A stretch of DNA of 64,000 nt from Bacteroidota bacterium. GTDB lineage: Bacteria; Bacteroidota; Bacteroidia; Chitinophagales; Chitinophagaceae. The position numbers and the translations under genes were made by a program. Shown one piece after another: positions 38,901 through 46,578 of this stretch (position 1 is its first letter; each line of letters starts with the position of its first letter). The DNA is taken from contig JAEZGI010000044.1 of assembly GCA_023416995.1 (NCBI GenBank), forward strand, positions 1 through 64,000, in the 5' to 3' direction. Under the pieces are notes generated by a model. The model saw nothing but the letters and a program-made list of their open reading frames with translations, was not told the DNA's origin and did not search any database.

Positions 38901-39331
38901 GAAAACCAGCAGAATCTATTCAGTCGTTTAAATGCGATGAAATAAGAACCTGTTGGTTTGAAAACCTTGGTGGCGGCAAATTCAAAAAACATGTACTGCC
39001 GGTGGAGGCGCAGTTTTCTGCAGTAAACGCAATCATCTGTGATGATCTGGATGGTGACGGCATCCGGGATCTTTTAATCGCGGGCAATGAATACCAGATT
39101 GAAGTCATGACCGGGCGCTATGACGCTTCTTATGGATGTTTTCTCAAAGGCAATAACGACAAAACTTTCAGTCCTTATTCGCCGGAGCGTTCAGGTTTTA
39201 TTCTTGGCGGTGATGTTAAAGATCTGGCGATGATTCAGCTTGGCGATGGAAATAAATTAATTATTGCGGCAGTGAATAATGATACGATGCGAACTTTCAG
39301 AATAAACACAATGCCCGTTCCGGTTAAATAA
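35945..39331 (+). CDS. Large FG-GAP/VCBS-repeat lipoprotein with ASPIC/UnbV domain (CRTAC1-like)
   Basis: The protein has 1128 residues and a lipoprotein signal ending in CLCSC. At least 14 calcium-loop-like motifs of the D-x-D/N-x-D-G type are spread along the chain (for example DFNNDGLKD, DINQDGFDD, DYDRDGDLD, DADGDGDND, DIDNDGDVD, DLDGDGIRD). They mark two beta-propellers of integrin type, about 40-500 and 640-1110. Between them (about 520-600) is the ASPIC/UnbV-type region with RRGFGTKVFA and VDSLKVIWPDGR. Such proteins are often the third gene after susC/susD in Chitinophagaceae and are assumed to bind glycans or proteins at the surface. An AGGAGG (35926-35931) lies 13 bases before the ATG, unusual in this phylum. 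Confidence 0.88.
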   Translation: MIRINPSNPLLLFVMIALCLCSCKDRKGELLFSKLESAASGITFSNELHDDDSSYSFINEFGYMGGGVGIGDFNNDGLKDIVFTGNQVSSRLYLNLGKNKFKDITEEAGLKTNDWCTGVSIVDINQDGFDDIYISVFGKDLKHRSRNLLYINNQKLGFTESAALYGLADTGFSTQAVFFDYDRDGDLDMYLTNYLLSPNNSNAIYPRDRSGYSPANDRLYRNDGDSAGRGHPIFSDQTLAANIREDGYGLGVSVSDFNNDGWPDVYVGNDFISNDLLWQNNKDGTFTNVIDAALRHQSYSSMGTDAADLNNDLLPDIVSLDMLPETNERKKNTFSFMTYERYESERRMGYEPEFMRNMLQLNNGNIKTPGNTIPLFSEIGRLANIHATDWSWSVLLADFNNDGWKDMHITNGIGRDFINADFLEFSNGIYSNNLNKEEKQKAIQKKLASLDNVNLPNYLYLNNKALQFIDYSKQAGVDEPSMSNGAAFADLDNDGDLDLVVNNINKPAFVFINNTNGPTASEKTHYLKVKLAGDSVNRRGFGTKVFAYQAGIAQSIEQNPVRGYFSSVDQDLLIGLGESARVDSLKVIWPDGRLQLLHALNTDTILTLSWKDASAADLNTTGEPAVLFTDVSNSGGLSYIHQESPFNDYVNQRLLPQKYSQLGPFIATGDINGDKLTDFFIGGAFNSSGKVFTQNNLSQFRGMNLVDSIKYAEDQASLFFDADGDGDNDLFVTSGGMQYDSASPYYQPRLYLNNGTGKFALQAAAIPPDVKTIAGCVSAADYDNDGDLDIFIGGRVSTTYPLSPRSYILQNNSGVFTDVTETVSPVLKHPGMLTASVWTDFDGDGQLDLVLAGEWMSLRFFKNQSGRLTEVTATTGLTTINGMWRSLKAVDIDNDGDVDLVAGNLGLNCEYSVTAETPMHLFATDLDDNGSIDPFFFYHIRDENGKTRLVPGYGRARLSEQVPALKKKYLLHKDFAKAGYDEIFKGKPAESIQSFKCDEIRTCWFENLGGGKFKKHVLPVEAQFSAVNAIICDDLDGDGIRDLLIAGNEYQIEVMTGRYDASYGCFLKGNNDKTFSPYSPERSGFILGGDVKDLAMIQLGDGNKLIIAAVNNDTMRTFRINTMPVPVK

Positions 39332-39336
39332 AAAGG

Positions 39337-39397
39337 AAAAGCCTCGAAACCTGGCCGGATAATCAGGGATTATCTTAGCCCGGGTTTTGAGGCTTTT
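39337..39397 (+). terminator. Bidirectional terminator
   Basis: AAAAGCCTC (39337-39345) pairs with GAGGCTTTT (39389-39397), and AAACC/GGTTT extends the stem inward after a one-base mismatch. It sits between the converging FG-GAP and GH51 genes and has A- and T-runs on both sides. Confidence 0.8.
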
Positions 39398-39417
39398 TCG
39401 TGTTTGAAATCTTCCTG

Positions 39418-40959
39418 CTATTTAAGTTCCAATACTACTACACTTACTGGCGGTAGTTGAATAGAAAGTTTGTTTTTTGTGAGTTTTGCGTCGTTGAAAG
39501 CAGCTGGTTGAATTTTATCAGGTTGCTGGAAGCTGTTGTAATCCTGCATTGACCCGGCTTTAAGAATTCTACCGGTTATTGACTTATATTCTGCTCCGTT
39601 AACTGACACGTTGATGCTATGAGATTTCTTCGGATCAATGTTTACCAGGGTAATATGCGTTACTCCATTGCTGTCGCGTGAAGCAGAAGCATTTACGGCC
39701 TTGAGTTTCTCTGTCCCTAACTGGTAGTCTGCACTGGTGATTGTTATCGGTAACAACAGGGCGTCGTGATGCACATTATACATCTCCATTACATGGTAGG
39801 TAGGAGTTAAGAGCATTTTCTCTCCTTCTGTTAAGATAACTGCCTGAAGTACGTTCACTATCTGGGCGAGGTTAGCCATCTTCACCCGATCGGCATGGTT
39901 ATTAAATATATTCAGGCTGCTTCCCGCGATCATTGCATCGCGCATGGTGTTTTGTTGAAAAAGGAAGGCAGGGTTTGTACCTGGTTCAACTTCGTACCAA
40001 CCGCCCCATTCATCTACTGCCAGATGTTTGGTTTTTTTCGGATCATATTTATCCATGATCGCTTTGTGTTTGGTAATCAGTTCATCCATCTTCAACGCTT
40101 CTCTCATAGTTGCGAAATATTCTTTTTCGCTGAAGTTTGTAGAGGGTCCTTTCTTACTCCAGTTGATGACACTGTAGTGGTGAAGGCCCAGCGCCTCGAA
40201 CATTGCCGGTGGCAGTTCTTTCATCAACACTTCGGTCCAATGGTAATCGTCTCCACTGGCACCACTCGCGATTCTATAGAATGGCACTTTGTTGGACGCC
40301 GGCGTCATGAACGTGGCATACTGGCGATAAATATTGGCATAATATTCAACCTTCATGTTGCCACCGCAACCCCAGGCTTCGTTGCCGAGACCCCAGAAAG
40401 GTACGTTCCATGGTTTGTCCCTTCCATTCGCTTCACGCATTTCCGGCATTGGGCTGCTTCCGTTCGGATGGGTGGTATATTTTATCCAGTCGCTCAACTC
40501 GCCGGGGGTACCGCTACCAACGTTGCCACTCAGGTAGGGTACTGCGCCAATTTCTTCACACATGTTTAGAAACTCGTTGGTGCCAAAGCTGTTGTCTTCC
40601 TTGGTATTTCCCCACCATACGTTCAGCATACTTGGCCTGCTTTCTTTGGGACCCACACCATCGCGCCAATGGTAAGTGTCAGCAAAACATCCACCTGGCC
40701 AACGTAACACGGGCACTTTCATTTTTTTTAATGCGGCTATGATATCCAGTCTTATCCCGTTTTTATTGGGAATAGCAGTGTTACTGTCGCCTACATAAAG
40801 CCCATCATAAATACATCGTCCCAGGTGTTCGGAAAAATGTCCGTAGATATTTCTATTGATGGTGTCCCTGGCTTTGGTAACATCGATAGAAATTGAATTC
40901 TGACTATGTCCCGCCACGGTTAAGGTTAATAATGCTGGTACCAAAAGAGATCTGATCAT
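39418..40959 (-). CDS. GH51 alpha-L-arabinofuranosidase
   Basis: The protein has 513 residues with a Sec signal peptide ending near GHSQ. The GH51 (beta/alpha)8 barrel shows IYGHFSEHLGRCIYDGLYVG near the N-terminus, VLRWPGGCFADTYHWRDGVGP, the acid/base E194 in GLGNEAWGCGGN and the nucleophile E317 in VDEWGGWYEVEP. The C-terminal beta-sandwich carries the HITLVNIDPKKSHSI segment. It should release terminal arabinofuranose from arabinan or arabinoxylan fragments in the periplasm. A LacI-type operator overlaps its promoter (41032-41060), and the LacI gene lies just upstream on the same strand. Confidence 0.94.
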   Translation of the reverse strand: MIRSLLVPALLTLTVAGHSQNSISIDVTKARDTINRNIYGHFSEHLGRCIYDGLYVGDSNTAIPNKNGIRLDIIAALKKMKVPVLRWPGGCFADTYHWRDGVGPKESRPSMLNVWWGNTKEDNSFGTNEFLNMCEEIGAVPYLSGNVGSGTPGELSDWIKYTTHPNGSSPMPEMREANGRDKPWNVPFWGLGNEAWGCGGNMKVEYYANIYRQYATFMTPASNKVPFYRIASGASGDDYHWTEVLMKELPPAMFEALGLHHYSVINWSKKGPSTNFSEKEYFATMREALKMDELITKHKAIMDKYDPKKTKHLAVDEWGGWYEVEPGTNPAFLFQQNTMRDAMIAGSSLNIFNNHADRVKMANLAQIVNVLQAVILTEGEKMLLTPTYHVMEMYNVHHDALLLPITITSADYQLGTEKLKAVNASASRDSNGVTHITLVNIDPKKSHSINVSVNGAEYKSITGRILKAGSMQDYNSFQQPDKIQPAAFNDAKLTKNKLSIQLPPVSVVVLELK

Positions 40960-41031
40960 GCTAAATTTTTGAAGGTTTTCGAATGGCAGTTGTTTAATTA
41001 TTTCTGCGCGGAGCCTGTATCAACAGGATTT

Positions 41032-41060
41032 CAAATCTAAGATTTTTGAAATCGATTGCA
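41032..41060 (-). promoter_or_regulatory. Promoter of the GH51 gene overlapped by a LacI-type operator
   Basis: On the reverse strand TGCAATCGATTTCA (41060-41047) is one base from the perfect palindrome at 30735-30748. Seven bases on is TAGATTTG (41039-41032), an exact TAnnTTTG -7 box, 72 bases from the GH51 start codon. The operator therefore fills the space between the expected -33 and -7 boxes, and bound repressor would block RNA polymerase. The whole 29-base block agrees with the third SusC promoter at 23 positions. Confidence 0.7.
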
Positions 41061-41097
41061 AGAGTTTTTCAATTAAAAAATCTACTGCAATAATCTG

Positions 41098-42135
41098 TTA
41101 TTTTTTTTGTTTGTTTTTTATAGAAGATTCCCTGATCACCAGGTCCGAATCAACAATGATGGTTTTTGTCTGTGTGGTTTCATTGCCGCCTTTAAGACAA
41201 TCAATCAGGTGCCGGGCGGTGACTTCTCCCATAGTTTGCCCGGGATAGTTTATCGTGGTAAGGGTGGGTTCAATGAGTTCGCCGATCGCATCGTTATTAA
41301 ACCCGACAACCGCGATATCACCGGGAACCGAGATGCCATGCGATTTCAGTGTTTTAATGACAACCGCCGCAACAAAATCGTTCGTGATAAAAATGCCGTC
41401 GGGCAGAGGTTTTAATTTCAGAACCTGATTTGCCGCTTCAACACCAGATGCCAGGGTAAGATCCTTTATTATCAGCAGCTCTTTTTTAAAACTTTGTTTT
41501 GCAGAATCGAGCCCCCGTTTATAGCCATTGAACCGTTGTGAGTACACGTTTCGTTTAAGGGTGGAGGTGATATGGGCAATCCGTTTGCATCCCTGGTCAA
41601 TCAGATGCCGGGTCGCAATGTATCCGCATTGCTCGTTATCAATTACCACTACGGTGCGTTTGCCATCCTGTTCAACACGATCAAAAAATACGACAGGAAC
41701 GCCCTTCTGGTAAAAGGCATCAAAATGATCGAGATTTGTTGTTTCGAAAGAAAGCGAAGCGATGAGACCGTCTACCCGTTTGTCAAACAGGTTTTTTACG
41801 TTGGCAATTTCCTGTGAAATATTTTCTGATGAGTGGGTTATGATCAGATCATATCCTTCTGCTGTTGCCACGCTTTCTATACCGGCCAGCACAGACGTAA
41901 TGAAACTACTTTTCAATTCGTGCACAAGCACACCTATGGTTTTTGAACGCTGGCTGCGGAGGTTACGGGCAAAATGATTTGTTCGGTAGCCCAGATTAAC
42001 AGCGAGATCCAGGATCCTTTTTTTTGTTTTGTCGTTTACCGCAGGATGATCCTGTAGCGCGCGGCTGACAGTAGCTGCAGAAAGTTTGAGCTTTTCTGCA
42101 ATATCATAGATGGTTATCTCCCGGCGATTGGTCAT
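41098..42135 (-). CDS. LacI-family transcriptional regulator
   Basis: The protein has 345 residues. The N-terminal helix-turn-helix (about 5-60) shows ITIYDIAEKLKLSAATVSRALQ and the hinge-side LGYRTNHFARNLRSQRS. The periplasmic-binding-protein-like sensor domain (62-340) includes TIGVLVHEL, DGLIASLSFE and AVVGFNNDAIGELIEPTLTTI. It lies between the GH51 and GH43 genes on the same strand, so it probably controls their expression in response to a pentose or its derivative. The two near-identical palindromes at 30735 and 41047 are its likely operators. This would also bring the third SusCD locus under its control. Confidence 0.94.
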   Translation of the reverse strand: MTNRREITIYDIAEKLKLSAATVSRALQDHPAVNDKTKKRILDLAVNLGYRTNHFARNLRSQRSKTIGVLVHELKSSFITSVLAGIESVATAEGYDLIITHSSENISQEIANVKNLFDKRVDGLIASLSFETTNLDHFDAFYQKGVPVVFFDRVEQDGKRTVVVIDNEQCGYIATRHLIDQGCKRIAHITSTLKRNVYSQRFNGYKRGLDSAKQSFKKELLIIKDLTLASGVEAANQVLKLKPLPDGIFITNDFVAAVVIKTLKSHGISVPGDIAVVGFNNDAIGELIEPTLTTINYPGQTMGEVTARHLIDCLKGGNETTQTKTIIVDSDLVIRESSIKNKQKK

Positions 42136-42178
42136 TCAGCAAAAGATTGACACAAAGTAAATGTTTTATTAGATTGAA

Positions 42179-43735
42179 TCATTTTGGTGGGTGAGCAGCG
42201 GTTATCCGAAAATAGTCAAAGTCTGAATGCCCACCGGTTTCAATGGTTGAATAGTTAAACAACGCGAAGCGGTAACCCATGAATTGTGGTATGGTGTACG
42301 ACATTTTCAGGGGAGTTCCCAAGGGTTTCCAGGTCTCACCATCCAGGCTATAGAAAAAATGAGCAATGTCTTTTTTGTCTGTAAAATCACAATCAGCTCT
42401 TAGGTAAATCCTATTCTGATTTAGTGGAATTGTTTCGAGTACTTCTTCTTTACCCGAAGCGGCGTTAACCGCAACTATTGTTCTTCCATTACCGGTTATT
42501 TTGACGCCTGCTAAGCCGTATTTGCTTTGTAGTAATCCAAGTCCTGCAAAGTCGCCGTTTTTCATTGCAGAAATGTCAAGCGCAACAGTACCGGAACAAG
42601 TGGGACCAATCGTGCGTTGTGTGAGTGTATTTCGGGCGAGCAGGAATGAGGTGTCTATCCGGTCGGTTTTCAACCGAAGAAAACCGGCGCGTTCCCTTAC
42701 TGACCAGAGCTTGTTTTCAGGATTATGGTTCCATTGCCAAACAAGCGGCAGGTCGTTGTCTTTTTTACTTCTCGTAAATTCATCAGAATGTACAATTCCG
42801 GGTATCAATGGCTTATTTGCGGGCCTGTTGAGGCTTTCTGGTAATTTGCCATTTATACCCAGCACGGGCCAGCCGTCCTGCCAGGTAACCGGAACGAGGT
42901 AGGGGATACGGCCAACTGATCCAAAATCACGAAACAGATAGGCATACCATTCACCACCCGGTGTATCGATAAGGCCGCCTTGAGCCACACCGAGATCCTG
43001 GAATACTACCCGGCCCTCCCAGGGGCCGTCAATTTTATCTGCCCGATGGATGATCACCGTTCTCATACCGCCCCGCGGCCAACTGATATTAAAAAGATAG
43101 TACTTCCCGTTTACTTTAAAGAGTTGAGAACCTTCAGCAGGAAGTCCGGCAGTGGCACGGGTAGGTGCCGTGGCGTTTTCGATCAGCACTCGTTCGGTGC
43201 CCGGTTTTACGCCCGTGAGATCTTCCTTCAATTCTACAATGCTGAGTTTCCCTGCTCCCCAGATCAGATACACCTTTCCATTATCATCAAAATAGATAGT
43301 GTTATCATGATAGGAGGGTGAAAACTCAAGTCTTTTCCACGGGCCCTTCTCTATGTTTTTTGTTGAGAATATATAAGTCTTTCCAGTGGTTTGCGCAAAG
43401 GTTGAAACATAGAATTGTTTATTGTGATATCGTAGCGAACTTGCCCAGGACCCGCGACCATAGGTGCTTTTGCCGTTGTTAAGATTTAATTCATCTATGT
43501 TGGCCAGCGTATCATAAGCATAACCGATCATCTGCCAGTTAACAAGGTCGGCCGATTTCATAATCGGCAAACCCGGACTCATGTGCATAGTAGTGCTGCT
43601 CATGTAATAATTGTTTCCAACACGAATGATGGACGGGTCAGGAACATCAGCAAAGATCACAGGATTTTTACCCTGTTGGGCCGTTGTAATAGCAGGGGTG
43701 AAAAATAACCCGACTATCAATAATCGGGTTATCAT
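42179..43735 (-). CDS. GH43-family glycosidase (beta-xylosidase or arabinofuranosidase type)
   Basis: The protein has 518 residues from the ATG at 43735, where the signal peptide MITRLLIVGLFF begins. An upstream in-frame ATG (43783) is less likely. The five-bladed propeller (about 25-310) has the catalytic base D33 in ADVPDPSIIRVGNNYYM, the pKa-tuning region YFDDNGKVYLIWG, and the general-acid Glu in PAEGSQLFKVNGKYYLF. The C-terminal part (about 325-515) is a jelly-roll domain typical of xylosidase-type GH43 enzymes. It is exported, and pairs with the GH51 enzyme for arabinoxylan or arabinan side-chain removal. The exact subfamily cannot be settled by eye. Confidence 0.9.
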   Translation of the reverse strand: MITRLLIVGLFFTPAITTAQQGKNPVIFADVPDPSIIRVGNNYYMSSTTMHMSPGLPIMKSADLVNWQMIGYAYDTLANIDELNLNNGKSTYGRGSWASSLRYHNKQFYVSTFAQTTGKTYIFSTKNIEKGPWKRLEFSPSYHDNTIYFDDNGKVYLIWGAGKLSIVELKEDLTGVKPGTERVLIENATAPTRATAGLPAEGSQLFKVNGKYYLFNISWPRGGMRTVIIHRADKIDGPWEGRVVFQDLGVAQGGLIDTPGGEWYAYLFRDFGSVGRIPYLVPVTWQDGWPVLGINGKLPESLNRPANKPLIPGIVHSDEFTRSKKDNDLPLVWQWNHNPENKLWSVRERAGFLRLKTDRIDTSFLLARNTLTQRTIGPTCSGTVALDISAMKNGDFAGLGLLQSKYGLAGVKITGNGRTIVAVNAASGKEEVLETIPLNQNRIYLRADCDFTDKKDIAHFFYSLDGETWKPLGTPLKMSYTIPQFMGYRFALFNYSTIETGGHSDFDYFRITAAHPPK

Positions 43736-43802
43736 CAGAAAGTTTTTATGACACGTAAAAGTTTGTACTCGTATAATACTCATTACTGGCTGTATAGTTT
43801 TT

Positions 43803-44636
43803 TCAGGCCACCGTATTCACAAGTTTACCAATATTATCAATGGTGATCGAGATCTGGTCGCCACTTTGCAATGTAATATCATTTCCCGGAACTATTCCGG
43901 TACCGGTCATAATTAAACAACCATAAGGGAAACTGCATTCTTTATAAACAAATGAAACCAGTTCTTTCGGTTTACGTTTCATCTGACTGATCTGAACCTT
44001 GTCGGTGAAGATCTCTGAACCGTTCCTGGCAATAGATAGATGGATGGTAGTTTCGCTGCTCAACTCTTCTTGAGTAACATAAATACATGGACCCAGTGCA
44101 GCACAGCCGTCGTAGGTTTTAGCCTGGGGTAGATATAAAGGGTTTTCACCTTCGATGCTGCGGCTGCTCATATCATTTCCTATAGTATAACCTACAATTT
44201 TACCGGATGAAGTTACCACCAGTGTTAGTTCCGGTTCGGGTACATCCCAGGTTGAGTCCTTGCGGATTCTGACTTTTCCATTGTGACCCACGATACGGTT
44301 TGGCGTAGCTTTGAAAAATACTTCGGGTCTTTCCGCATCATAAACTTTTGCATAAAAGTCCCCGCCGCCAGCTTCTTTGGATTCTTCCTGTCTCCCTATT
44401 TTACTGCGGAGATATGTTACACCACAGGCCCACAGTTCCTGTCTTCCGACCGGAACGGCAATCTTCGATTCATTAAAACTATCTGATTTTGCAGCTTCGC
44501 CAGACGATACGAGGTTACTGAGTTTTGTGAACAGTTGATCGTCGTTCACAAACTCGTCCCAGTTTACGTTGTCCACTTTAAAAAAAATTTCCTCCTTTTC
44601 AATAACAATTCCGTCTTGCGTTTTGTAGAGCTTCAT
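43803..44636 (-). CDS. FAH-family hydrolase, probable 2-keto-3-deoxy-pentonate dehydratase
   Basis: The protein has 277 residues, cytoplasmic, and in the fumarylacetoacetate-hydrolase fold. The likely metal ligands are E134 and E136 in DVPEPEL and D155 in IGNDMSSRS, with K173 in LPQAKTYDG. This spacing and the SSRSIEGENPLYLPQAK stretch match the 2-keto-3-deoxy-D-arabinonate dehydratase type known from Sulfolobus. The next gene is a pentonate dehydratase of the IlvD/Edd family, which would supply the substrate. Together they would convert pentonate to alpha-ketoglutarate semialdehyde. The semialdehyde dehydrogenase that would complete the route is not in this window. The function is inferred from motifs and context. 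Confidence 0.78.
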   Translation of the reverse strand: MKLYKTQDGIVIEKEEIFFKVDNVNWDEFVNDDQLFTKLSNLVSSGEAAKSDSFNESKIAVPVGRQELWACGVTYLRSKIGRQEESKEAGGGDFYAKVYDAERPEVFFKATPNRIVGHNGKVRIRKDSTWDVPEPELTLVVTSSGKIVGYTIGNDMSSRSIEGENPLYLPQAKTYDGCAALGPCIYVTQEELSSETTIHLSIARNGSEIFTDKVQISQMKRKPKELVSFVYKECSFPYGCLIMTGTGIVPGNDITLQSGDQISITIDNIGKLVNTVA

Positions 44637-44699
44637 ATCTTTTTACTGTTTTATTCTATTCTTTGGCAAACAATCCTGTAATTTAAGAACTGCTTTATC

Positions 44700-46415
44700 T
44701 TAATGCAAATCTCTTGTTACCAGGTCGCCTGATCCCCCTTGTAAAAGGTCGAGATCCGCTCCGAGATGTGCTTGTTGTACATGATTGAGATAAAACCTGA
44801 CATAACCTCTTGAGGCCATCGCCGGTGGGGGCACCCATGCCGCACGTCTTTTGGCTAATTCTTCGTCGCTAACGTCAAGGTGCAAACGCCGTTGTTCAAC
44901 ATCCAGTTCTATCATATCTCCATTATGTACCAGTGCCAGTGTGCCACCGACCGCTGACTCGGGAGATACATGCAATACTACCGTGCCTGCAGCAGTGCCG
45001 CTCATTCTGCCATCCGAAATGCGTATCATATCCTTTACACCTTTTCTAAGCAGCTTTTCAGGCAGATCTACGTTTCCGACTTCTGGCATACCCGGGTAAC
45101 CAACAGGGCCCACGGTTTTTAACACGATTACACAATGTTCATCAATATCGAGCTCCGGATCATCGATCCGGGCATGGTAATCTTCCATTGTTTCAAATAC
45201 AACTGCGCGACCGCGATGCTTCATCAGTGCCGGTGTAGCTGCAGATGGTTTTATAACCGCGCCATTCACGCACAAATTACCCTTAAGTACAACGATACCC
45301 GCATTTTCCTGGAACGGCTCTTCAACGGAAGCAATTACTTCCTTGTTATAACATACTTCTTTGTCATAATTTTCGCCGATGCTTTTGCCATTAGCTGTGA
45401 TGGCATCATTGTGTAAATGTTTTTGAAGTGCTTTGATTACTACAGGCAGACCGCCGGCATAATAAAAGTCTTCCATTAAATATTTCCCTGAAGGTTTAAG
45501 ATTAACCAGCAGCGGAATTCTGCTTCCAATGGTATCGAATTCTTCCAGGTCAAGTTTCACGCCAATTCTTCCAGCGATAGCTTGTAAGTGAAGCAGGAAA
45601 TTTGTTGAACCGCCCACTGCTGCATTTACAACAATAGCATTCTCAAATGCCTGGCGGGTAAGTATCTTAGAAAGTCTGAGGTCCTGTTTAACCATTTCCA
45701 CGATTCTACGTCCACTAAGTTGTGCCATTACTTTTTTTCTTGCATCAACGGCTGGTATGGTGGCTGCACCTGGCAGTGTAAGACCTAAAGTCTCGACCAT
45801 ACAGGCCATGGTGGAAGCGGTGCCCATTGTCATGCAATGGCCCTGGCTTCTTGCCACACCAATTTCAGCTTCCATCACATCTTCGGGCGAATAACTTTCG
45901 TTTAGCCGTTTCTCTTTGATCATCCAGTTGAAGGAACCGGAACCAAGACATTCACCTTTCACTCTTCCGTTAAGCATGGGCCCTCCGGGTACCACGATGG
46001 TTGGCAGATCAACACTGCAGGCACCCATAACGGTGCTGGGGGTTGTTTTATCGCAACCCGTTAGCAATACCACGCCATCCATGGGATTGGCACGGATACT
46101 TTCTTCGGTATCCATACTCGCAAGATTGCGAAAAAGCATGGTGGTGGGTTTCATAATCGTTTCGCCAAGCGAAGTAACAGGAAACTCAAGCGGAAATCCA
46201 CCAGCTTCCAATACACCCCGTTTAACTATTTCGGCAAATTCCCTCAGGTGACCGTTACACGGTGTGAATTCGCTCCAGGTATTACAAATTCCAATCACCG
46301 GGCGGCCCCGGAAATAATCGTCGGGATAACCCTGGTTCCGCATCCATGAACGATGTACGAAACCCATTTTGTCATCTTTGCCAAACCAATCATAGCTTCT
46401 TAATTTTTTGCTCAT
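44700..46415 (-). CDS. IlvD/Edd-family sugar-acid dehydratase (L-arabinonate/D-xylonate type)
   Basis: The protein has 571 residues. The three [2Fe-2S] cluster cysteines are C53 (TWSEFTPCN), C121 (LLTGCDKTTP) and C194 (QGHCMTMGTAST), with K123 at the position of the carbamylated lysine. Spacing between them equals that in the structurally characterised Rhizobium L-arabinonate dehydratase. The pentonate dehydratase clade is favoured over true dihydroxy-acid dehydratase by the N-terminal KLRSYDWFG and by the pentose context. It removes water from an aldopentonate to give the 2-keto-3-deoxy acid, which the neighbouring FAH-family enzyme would use. The start codon is preceded by an ATAT tract. 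Confidence 0.88.
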   Translation of the reverse strand: MSKKLRSYDWFGKDDKMGFVHRSWMRNQGYPDDYFRGRPVIGICNTWSEFTPCNGHLREFAEIVKRGVLEAGGFPLEFPVTSLGETIMKPTTMLFRNLASMDTEESIRANPMDGVVLLTGCDKTTPSTVMGACSVDLPTIVVPGGPMLNGRVKGECLGSGSFNWMIKEKRLNESYSPEDVMEAEIGVARSQGHCMTMGTASTMACMVETLGLTLPGAATIPAVDARKKVMAQLSGRRIVEMVKQDLRLSKILTRQAFENAIVVNAAVGGSTNFLLHLQAIAGRIGVKLDLEEFDTIGSRIPLLVNLKPSGKYLMEDFYYAGGLPVVIKALQKHLHNDAITANGKSIGENYDKEVCYNKEVIASVEEPFQENAGIVVLKGNLCVNGAVIKPSAATPALMKHRGRAVVFETMEDYHARIDDPELDIDEHCVIVLKTVGPVGYPGMPEVGNVDLPEKLLRKGVKDMIRISDGRMSGTAAGTVVLHVSPESAVGGTLALVHNGDMIELDVEQRRLHLDVSDEELAKRRAAWVPPPAMASRGYVRFYLNHVQQAHLGADLDLLQGGSGDLVTRDLH

Positions 46416-46418
46416 CTC

Positions 46419-46433
46419 ATATATATATATATA
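46419..46433. repeat. AT dinucleotide tract
   Basis: Fifteen bases of alternating A and T begin three bases before the start codon of the dehydratase gene (reverse strand). Length variation by slippage could alter its translation initiation region. The remaining bases up to the SusD stop (46579) hold no gene or clear terminator. Confidence 0.8.
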
Positions 46434-46578
46434 AATTATCGCGCTTCAACTTCCACTTATTCAATTTATCTGAATTATTATTTCAGCAGTTTTTAAAAGG
46501 ACCCGAAGTAGAGACAACAGGTCATTATTGCCATGCTAAGCAACTGCTAAAGCTATATAGAGTGTTGTTGCCTAATTA

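Noticed and set aside
39895..40569. Open frame of 224 codons on the forward strand
   Set aside because: It is antisense to the well-supported GH51 gene, has no recognisable domain, and is explained by the codon usage of that gene.
44700..46415. Branched-chain amino acid dihydroxy-acid dehydratase (IlvD)
   Set aside because: The N-terminal sequence, cluster spacing and pentose context favour a sugar-acid dehydratase; no branched-chain synthesis gene is present.
46419..46433. Phase-variation switch from the AT tract
   Set aside because: At fifteen bases it is short, and it lies outside the coding sequence. There is no evidence that its length varies.
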